A stretch of 64,000 nt of DNA from Nonomuraea terrae (lineage in GTDB: Bacteria; Actinomycetota; Actinomycetes; Streptosporangiales; Streptosporangiaceae): NCBI RefSeq assembly GCF_004348995.1, contig NZ_SMKQ01000003.1, forward strand, positions 62,001 through 126,000. Reading direction: 5' to 3'. Position 1 is the first letter of the stretch. Every line of letters starts with the position of its first letter. Below, one piece after another: positions 59,555 through 64,000 of this stretch. The translations under genes were made by a program, and so were the position numbers. A model generated the notes under the pieces. It had not been told where the DNA came from and ran no database searches. It saw only the letters and a list, made by a program, of their open reading frames with translations.

Positions 59555-60181
59555 ATGAGGATCACCTTGGCGACGTTCCAGTCGCTGGACGGGGTCATCC
59601 AGGCACCGGGAACACCCCTGGAGGACACCAGCGATGGGTTCGAACACGGCGGCTGGCAGTTCCCCTACGCCGACGCGGACCTGGAGACCTACGGCAGCAA
59701 GTGGTTCGCCGAGGCGGACGGATTCCTCCTGGGCCGGAGGACCTACGAGATCTTCGCGAACTACTGGCCGACCGTCACCGACGAGAACAACCTGATCGCC
59801 GCACGCCTCAACGCCCTGCCCAAGTACGTCGTCTCGGCGACCCTGAACAGCGTCGAATGGCACAACACGACGCTCATCACGTCCGATGTCCTCGAAAAGA
59901 TCGCCGAGCTCAAAGCCCGTCCCGGCCGGGAGCTCCAGATCCACGGCAGCGGCGTTCTCGCCCGGTCGCTGCTGGATCACGGCCTGATCGACGAGCTCCG
60001 CCTGTGGACCTACCCCGTCGTGCTCGGCACGGGCAAGCGACTGCTTGAGCCGGGTCGCACGGCCACGGCACTGCGCCTGGTCGAGTCGAAGGCGACCAGC
60101 AGCGGCTGCGTGCTCAGCGTCTACCAGCCGGCGGGCAGGCCGACGTACGGCGACTTCACCAAGGGCACCGCCACGCCTTGA
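59555..60181 (+). CDS. Dihydrofolate reductase family protein (RibD C-terminal domain type)
   Basis: 208 residues: MRITLATFQSLDGVIQAPGT is the fold start, FLLGRRTYEIFANYW and QIHGSGVLARSLLDHGLIDELRLWTYPVVLGTGKRLLE are RibD-like reductase motifs. The Rossmann-like domain binds NADPH and resembles the riboflavin pyrimidine reductase, but free-standing forms have unknown substrates. A second family member is at 63380. Confidence 0.88.
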   Translation: MRITLATFQSLDGVIQAPGTPLEDTSDGFEHGGWQFPYADADLETYGSKWFAEADGFLLGRRTYEIFANYWPTVTDENNLIAARLNALPKYVVSATLNSVEWHNTTLITSDVLEKIAELKARPGRELQIHGSGVLARSLLDHGLIDELRLWTYPVVLGTGKRLLEPGRTATALRLVESKATSSGCVLSVYQPAGRPTYGDFTKGTATP

Positions 60182-60239
60182 CGCGGGCGCATGCTCGCCT
60201 GGACCGCCGCCAGGCCGAGCACCCAGGCGAGCGGTTTCC

Positions 60240-60725
60240 TCACCGACCGGCTCCCGCGCCCGTCCCACCGAAGCTGCCCGTCTCACCGAAGCTGCCCGTC
60301 CGTCCTGGCCGAGGTCCTTGTGGGGAGAGGGCGAGCGATCTGCTGAGCAGGGCCGCCATGAGCACGGCGGCCAGCACCAGGCCCAGGTTCGGCCAGGCGA
60401 AGGCGCCGCGTACCACGTAGCTGAAGATCGAGACCGTGATGACGCCCGCCGACCAGCCGAAAGCGAAGATCAGCCCGGCGTGGGCGTATCGGCGCGGCAG
60501 CGCCGCGGCCGCCGCGAGGAACACGGCCACGGCCACATCGGGCCACAGGAACATGTTGGCCGGCCGATGGGCCCCGTCGACGGCCAGGTACACGGCCATG
60601 ATCAGACTCATGACGGCGGCGACGCCTCGGGCCATGGTGACGACGTTCACGGCAGGCTTCCTCTCCTCACGGGAGGCCGCCGAGGGCGGCCTGCTCTCAC
60701 CGGATGAGTGTGCGGGCGCGGTCAC
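60240..60725 (-). CDS. Four-helix membrane protein with repetitive C-terminus
   Basis: 161 residues from a GTG at 60725 (internal alternatives at 60645 and 60636 would remove a disordered N-terminus). Hydrophobic helices lie at about 33-48, 61-77, 83-101 and 112-130. The tail contains the imperfect repeat GSFGETGSFGGTG, encoded by an 18-bp tandem duplication at about 60271-60304. No family recognised. It sits downstream of the two-component system at 60798. Confidence 0.6.
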   Translation of the reverse strand: MTAPAHSSGESRPPSAASREERKPAVNVVTMARGVAAVMSLIMAVYLAVDGAHRPANMFLWPDVAVAVFLAAAAALPRRYAHAGLIFAFGWSAGVITVSIFSYVVRGAFAWPNLGLVLAAVLMAALLSRSLALSPQGPRPGRTGSFGETGSFGGTGAGAGR

Positions 60726-60797
60726 GTGGCCGGAAGCGAGCAGGCTCTCGTCCGCGGGCGTGCCACCCGCATGCCGGTGGTGCGGCTAGCCGCACCT

Positions 60798-61445
60798 TCA
60801 GGCGTTCAGGTAGCGCAGCACGGCCAGCACGCGCCGGTGGTCGTCGGGCCGCGGGGGCAGGCCCAGCTTGGCGAAGATGCTGGTGCAGTGCTTCTCCACG
60901 GTGCGTTCCGCGATGACGAGCCGCTCGGCGATGGCCTGGTTGGTACGGCCCTCCGCCATCAGCGCCAGCACGGCCCGTTCCCGGTCGGTCAGGGCGTGCA
61001 GGGAGTCGTCCTCGTTCACGTGCCGCCCCACGAGCTGGTCCACGACGATCGGGTCGAACGCCGAGCCGCCCCTGCCGACCTGGCGTACCGCCGCGGCGAA
61101 CTCGGCCAGGTCCGACACCCGGTCCTTGAGCAGGTAACCGAGCCCGCGGGCGCCGCCGCCGAGCAGCTCCACCGTGTAGCTGACGCGTACGTACTGCGAC
61201 AGGACCAGGACGCCCGTGGACGGGTGGGCACGGCGGATCTCCTGGGCGGCGCGCAACCCCTCGTCGGTCCGCGTGGGCGGCAGGCGGATGTCCACCACCG
61301 CCACGTCCGGCCGCCGCGCCGCCACCTCCTTCAGCAGCGCCGACGCGTCCTCCACCGTCGCGACGACCTCGAACCCCGCCTCGCCGAGCAGCCGCGCGAG
61401 GCCCTCCCGCAGCAGCGTGTTGTCCTCCGCGATCACTACGCGCAC
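60798..61445 (-). CDS. NarL/LuxR-family response regulator
   Basis: 215 residues. Phospho-acceptor D52 (VAVVDIRLPP), VLVLSQYVRVSYTVELL with the switch Ser, YLLKDRVSD with the conserved Lys, and the LuxR helix-turn-helix LTDRERAVLALMAEGRTNQAIAERLVIAERTVEKHCTSIFAKL. Its start overlaps the kinase end by 10 bp, so the pair is translated together. Confidence 0.94.
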   Translation of the reverse strand: MRVVIAEDNTLLREGLARLLGEAGFEVVATVEDASALLKEVAARRPDVAVVDIRLPPTRTDEGLRAAQEIRRAHPSTGVLVLSQYVRVSYTVELLGGGARGLGYLLKDRVSDLAEFAAAVRQVGRGGSAFDPIVVDQLVGRHVNEDDSLHALTDRERAVLALMAEGRTNQAIAERLVIAERTVEKHCTSIFAKLGLPPRPDDHRRVLAVLRYLNA

Positions 61446-63022
61446 GGCAGCGTCGCCTCGATCCTGGTGCCCTGACCGGGCAGGCTGTGCACGTGCAGGC
61501 TCCCGCCGTTCGTCTCGACGCGCCCGGCGAGCCCACGCAGGCCCGACCCGCGTCCGGGGTCGGCTCCCCCGCGCCCGTTGTCGCTGACCTCCACCGACAG
61601 CCGTCCGCCGGCCCGGCTGATGCTGACCGACGCCTGGTCGGCCGCGGCGTGCTTGGCGAGGTTCGCCAGCGCCTCCGCCACCACGTAGTAGGCGGTGGTC
61701 TCCACCTCCACCGGCAGCTCGCCGGGGACGTCGGACGAGACCGCCACCGGCACCGGCGCCACGGCGGCCAGCTCGTGCACCGCGCCCACCAGGCCGCGCT
61801 CGGTGAGGATCGGCGGGTGGATGCCCTGGGCGAGCGCGCGTACCTCGTCGAGGGCGGCGAAGGCGGTCTGTCTGGCCTCGCCGATCAGCGGACGCACCCG
61901 CTCGGGCCCGGACGTCAGCGCGGCCTCGGCCAGGCTGAGCGTCAGCGGGATCGCCAGCAACCGCTGCTGGACGCCGTCGTGCAGGTCACGCTCCAGCCGG
62001 CGGCGCTCCGTCTCGGCGGCGCGCACCACCTGGGCGCGGGAGTCGGCGAGCTGACGCAGCCGCGCCCGCAGCTGGGCGGTCAGGCGCTCGTTCTCCAGGG
62101 CGAGTGACGCGGCGGCGCACGCCGCCTCGATCAGCTCGGGGTTCTCCAGCAGGGCCGGATCATGAGCGAGTACGGCGAGCGGGCCGTCCCTGTCGACCTG
62201 CGTCACCACCTGACCGGGGGCCGGCGCCAGGGGACGTCCGTCGACGTCGAGGAACCCCTTCGACTCCGGCACCCAGTACCCCACCCGCAGCGTCGGGTCG
62301 TGCAGCGTCTCGGCCAGCGCGGTCTGGAGCGTGGCCGGGTGCGGCTCCCCCCTCAGCCGCACCACCAGCCCGGCGACCCCGCTCTTGTCCATCCGCCGCC
62401 GCACCAGGCTCCAGAGGAACGCCAGCCCGACCGCGGCGAAGGCCGTCTGGACGGCCAGGGCGAGCACGGGAGCGGAACCGCCCGCCACCGCCACCGGCTT
62501 CCACACCACGAACAGCGCCGTCGCCACCACCGCGGCCACCAGCACCGGTGTCAGCAGGCGGCGCCGGGCCACGCTGCTCCCGCGCAGCCGCAACACCTGC
62601 AGGACGATCACGCTCACGCCGACGAACACGAGCGCCGGGGTCCCCACGCCGCTGATCACCTCGCTCGCCCGCGGCCCGGCGAGGTGCCGCAGGCCCATGA
62701 CCACCACGCACACGTAACCCAGGGCAACCACCGCCCGGGACACCCGGCTCCCCAGCCTGCCGCCGGGAAAAGCCAGGACAAGGTGGGCCAGCAGCGCCGG
62801 CCAGGCCCCCACGGTCACCGCGGCGACCTCACGGGGAACGGGCAGCGGTAACTGGTAGAGCGTCCACAGCACGCCCTCCGCCGCCAGCAGGAATCCGAGC
62901 CGGCCGGACCGCGACCGCCACGCCACCAGACCCGCGACGACGAAGCCGACTCCGGCGACGATCGACACCAGCACGGCGGCGATCCACAAAGACCGGGCGT
63001 ACGGGTCAAGGGCGTCGATCAG
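61436..63022 (-). CDS. Membrane sensor histidine kinase (NarL type)
   Basis: About 528 residues. At least six membrane helices fill residues 10-195, followed by a GAF-like spacer (LVVRLRGEPHPATLQTALAETLHDPTLRVGYWVPES) and a coiled coil. The HisKA_3 box is VRAAETERRRLERDLHDGVQQRLLAI with the phospho-His, and the ATPase has DNGRGGADPGRGSGLRGLAGRV. The start is uncertain: an in-frame TTG at 62989 or a CTG at 63022 that overlaps the upstream stop codon (CTGA) and has GAGAGGA upstream. Confidence 0.9.
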   Translation of the reverse strand: MIDALDPYARSLWIAAVLVSIVAGVGFVVAGLVAWRSRSGRLGFLLAAEGVLWTLYQLPLPVPREVAAVTVGAWPALLAHLVLAFPGGRLGSRVSRAVVALGYVCVVVMGLRHLAGPRASEVISGVGTPALVFVGVSVIVLQVLRLRGSSVARRRLLTPVLVAAVVATALFVVWKPVAVAGGSAPVLALAVQTAFAAVGLAFLWSLVRRRMDKSGVAGLVVRLRGEPHPATLQTALAETLHDPTLRVGYWVPESKGFLDVDGRPLAPAPGQVVTQVDRDGPLAVLAHDPALLENPELIEAACAAASLALENERLTAQLRARLRQLADSRAQVVRAAETERRRLERDLHDGVQQRLLAIPLTLSLAEAALTSGPERVRPLIGEARQTAFAALDEVRALAQGIHPPILTERGLVGAVHELAAVAPVPVAVSSDVPGELPVEVETTAYYVVAEALANLAKHAAADQASVSISRAGGRLSVEVSDNGRGGADPGRGSGLRGLAGRVETNGGSLHVHSLPGQGTRIEATLPCA

Positions 63023-63231
63023 CGATCGTCCTCTCTCGGAGAGCTGCCTGCCTCAAGACTACGCGGGCCCCCTACACCTCGCCCGGCGATGATCAGGCCC
63101 GTGGTGAGGACACCCACGAAGGCGCCGAGGAACGGGACGCCGCTCAGGTCACCGTCGTGGTCGCGCGGCCAGCGCCCGCGGTTCACCGCCTCCCGCAGCG
63201 TGTCGCGAACGATGGCCCGCAGGCCGGGCAT
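63019..63231 (-). CDS. Small single-pass membrane protein of the two-component operon
   Basis: 70 residues: PGLRAIVRDTLREAVNRGRWPRDHDGDLSGVPFLGAFVGVLTTGLIIAGRG. One hydrophobic helix (about 33-50) follows a basic, cytoplasmic segment. Its TGA lies in the CTGATC sequence where the kinase begins, indicating translational coupling. It may be an accessory sensor or regulator of the kinase. No family recognised. Confidence 0.6.
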   Translation of the reverse strand: MPGLRAIVRDTLREAVNRGRWPRDHDGDLSGVPFLGAFVGVLTTGLIIAGRGVGGPRSLEAGSSPREDDR

Positions 63232-63286
63232 GCCGATTCCTTCGATGCGCCGCCGATCGAGTCGAGATCCATGGTCATCGATCCGC

Positions 63287-63385
63287 GACCTTCACGGAAG
63301 AGCCCTACCGCACATTCACCTGGACCTCGTCGAGGGCGTCCCCACGCCCAACGCCCACCACCTGCGTTTCCGCGTGCGCTCATAG
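63287..63385 (+). pseudogene. Possible C-terminal gene scrap
   Basis: About 32 codons read DLHGRALPHIHLDLVEGVPTPNAHHLRFRVRS before a TAG at 63383-63385. The sequence has protein-like composition and codon use but no start or ribosome site, and a family cannot be named. Confidence 0.3.
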
Positions 63386-63979
63386 CCGTCCGGGCGACCG
63401 GGGCCGACCCTGGCGGCGGGCCCGGAAGAGCAGGTGCAGCACCCGGTCGCCCTGGACCACCACGTGCGGGTCCTCCAGCAGGTGCTGGGCGTCGACGGAT
63501 CCGAAGTACCGCTTGCCCGAGCCGAAGACGACCGGCACGACGTCCATCGCCACCTCGTCCACCAGGCCGAGCGCGAACGCCTGCCCGCCGACGTCGCCCG
63601 CAGCCACCGCGACGTCGCGCTCACCGGCGAGCTCCTTGGCCTTCGCGACCGCCCCCGCCACGTCGTCGACGAAGTGGTACGACGCCTCCGGGTGCCACCC
63701 TTCGGGCTTGGGGCGGTGCGACACCACGACGACGTGCTCGCCCGTCGGCGGCTTGCCCGCCCAGCCGTTGGTCATGTCGAACAGGTGGCGCCCGATCACC
63801 ATCGCCCCGATCTTGTCCCACATCGGCTGGACGTACTCGGCGGAGGCCCGCGACACCTTTCCCTGGCCGAGCGGGACGTCGCCGTTGACGTACCAGTCGA
63901 ACAGCGGGCCGACCTGATCCTGCGCGTCGGCGATGTAGCCGTCCACCGACACGACGTTGTGCATGATCACGGTGCTCAT
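63380..63979 (-). CDS. Dihydrofolate reductase family protein
   Basis: 199 residues from the ATG at 63979 with AGGAG upstream; a GTG one codon earlier (63982) would also fit. MHNVVSVDGYIADAQDQVGPLFDWY and MVIGRHLFDMTNGW, then VAVAAGDVGGQAFALGLVDEVAMDVVPVVFGSGKRYF give the RibD/DHFR-like NADPH fold. It has the same architecture as the reductase at 59555 but low identity. Substrate is unknown. Confidence 0.88.
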   Translation of the reverse strand: MSTVIMHNVVSVDGYIADAQDQVGPLFDWYVNGDVPLGQGKVSRASAEYVQPMWDKIGAMVIGRHLFDMTNGWAGKPPTGEHVVVVSHRPKPEGWHPEASYHFVDDVAGAVAKAKELAGERDVAVAAGDVGGQAFALGLVDEVAMDVVPVVFGSGKRYFGSVDAQHLLEDPHVVVQGDRVLHLLFRARRQGRPRSPGRL

Positions 63980-64000
63980 CACATCTCCTGGGGGTTGCGA

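Noticed and set aside
60271..60304. 18-bp tandem repeat as a possible minisatellite
   Set aside because: It is only two copies and lies inside a coding region, where it makes a Gly/Ser/Phe repeat in the tail.
1..64000. tRNA, rRNA, CRISPR, transposase or integrase genes
   Set aside because: None was recognised on reading; a covariance-model tRNA scan and an IS search would be decisive.

Overview
The window is 64 kb of very GC-rich DNA with strong third-position GC bias, frequent GTG starts, many ECF, LuxR, TetR, MarR, LysR and PadR regulators, and actinobacterial marker families (a DUF3073 protein, an SCO5389-type protein, a SARP/AfsR regulator, LCP cell-wall ligases, a SigE-type ECF factor). 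This points to a filamentous actinomycete. Gene style and content look most like Streptosporangiales (for example Nonomuraea or Actinomadura), but that rank is inference. No rRNA, tRNA, CRISPR array, transposase or integrase was recognised.

Layout. 1-3 kb: 3' part (to the start codon) of a large SARP-NB-ARC-TPR regulator, with a phased triple heptamer repeat upstream that looks like a SARP operator. 3-13 kb: GNAT, aminotransferase with a divergent LysR, RNase HII, a flavin monooxygenase, an SCO5389-type protein beside a CooC/MinD-type ATPase, an LCP protein, a membrane-anchored methyltransferase and an MFS transporter. 13.1-15.6 kb: decayed genes (a Ser/Thr kinase-WD40 gene that has lost its catalytic loop, then scraps of three other genes). 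15.7-23.6 kb: hemerythrin, divergent oxidoreductase/TetR, OhrR-type MarR with a divergent 58-residue membrane protein, LysR/DapA-like pair, quinone oxidoreductase, menB coupled to an antibiotic phosphotransferase, ArsR. 23.7-34.1 kb: DUF3073, second LCP protein, a molybdopterin sulfite-oxidase-like/flavodoxin-reductase/DUF6510 redox operon, a NarL-type two-component system, a carboxymuconolactone decarboxylase-like protein, an orphan xanthine-dehydrogenase large subunit and a DUF2267 protein with a dehydratase-like tail. 34.1-43.3 kb: small hypothetical proteins, an anti-sigma-type ATPase, AraC/SDR divergent pair, secreted lipase, a beheaded polysaccharide lyase, patatin, hydrolase, and an ECF sigma factor with its membrane partner.

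43.3-49 kb is the least ordinary stretch: a broken membrane-protein gene behind a PadR regulator, a protein joining an HTH with a Ros-like C2H2 zinc finger, a 1.3-kb low-GC region without convincing genes but with inverted repeats, dyads and seven helically phased repeats, and the remains of an N-6 DNA methylase. 49-64 kb: DinB, a secreted Tyr-rich protein, an efflux transporter preceded by a perfect operator but no regulator, isochorismatase-like protein, threonine synthase, carbamoylase, a 5'-truncated DUF11-type repeat protein, TetR/epoxide hydrolase, two RibD/DHFR-like reductases and a second two-component system.

Two themes stand out: many short divergent regulator/target pairs with visible dyad operators, and an unusual number of broken genes (about nine in 64 kb), several with internal or 5' deletions that cannot be simple base-calling errors. 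Coordinates were derived by hand; starts are stated with the reason for choosing them.
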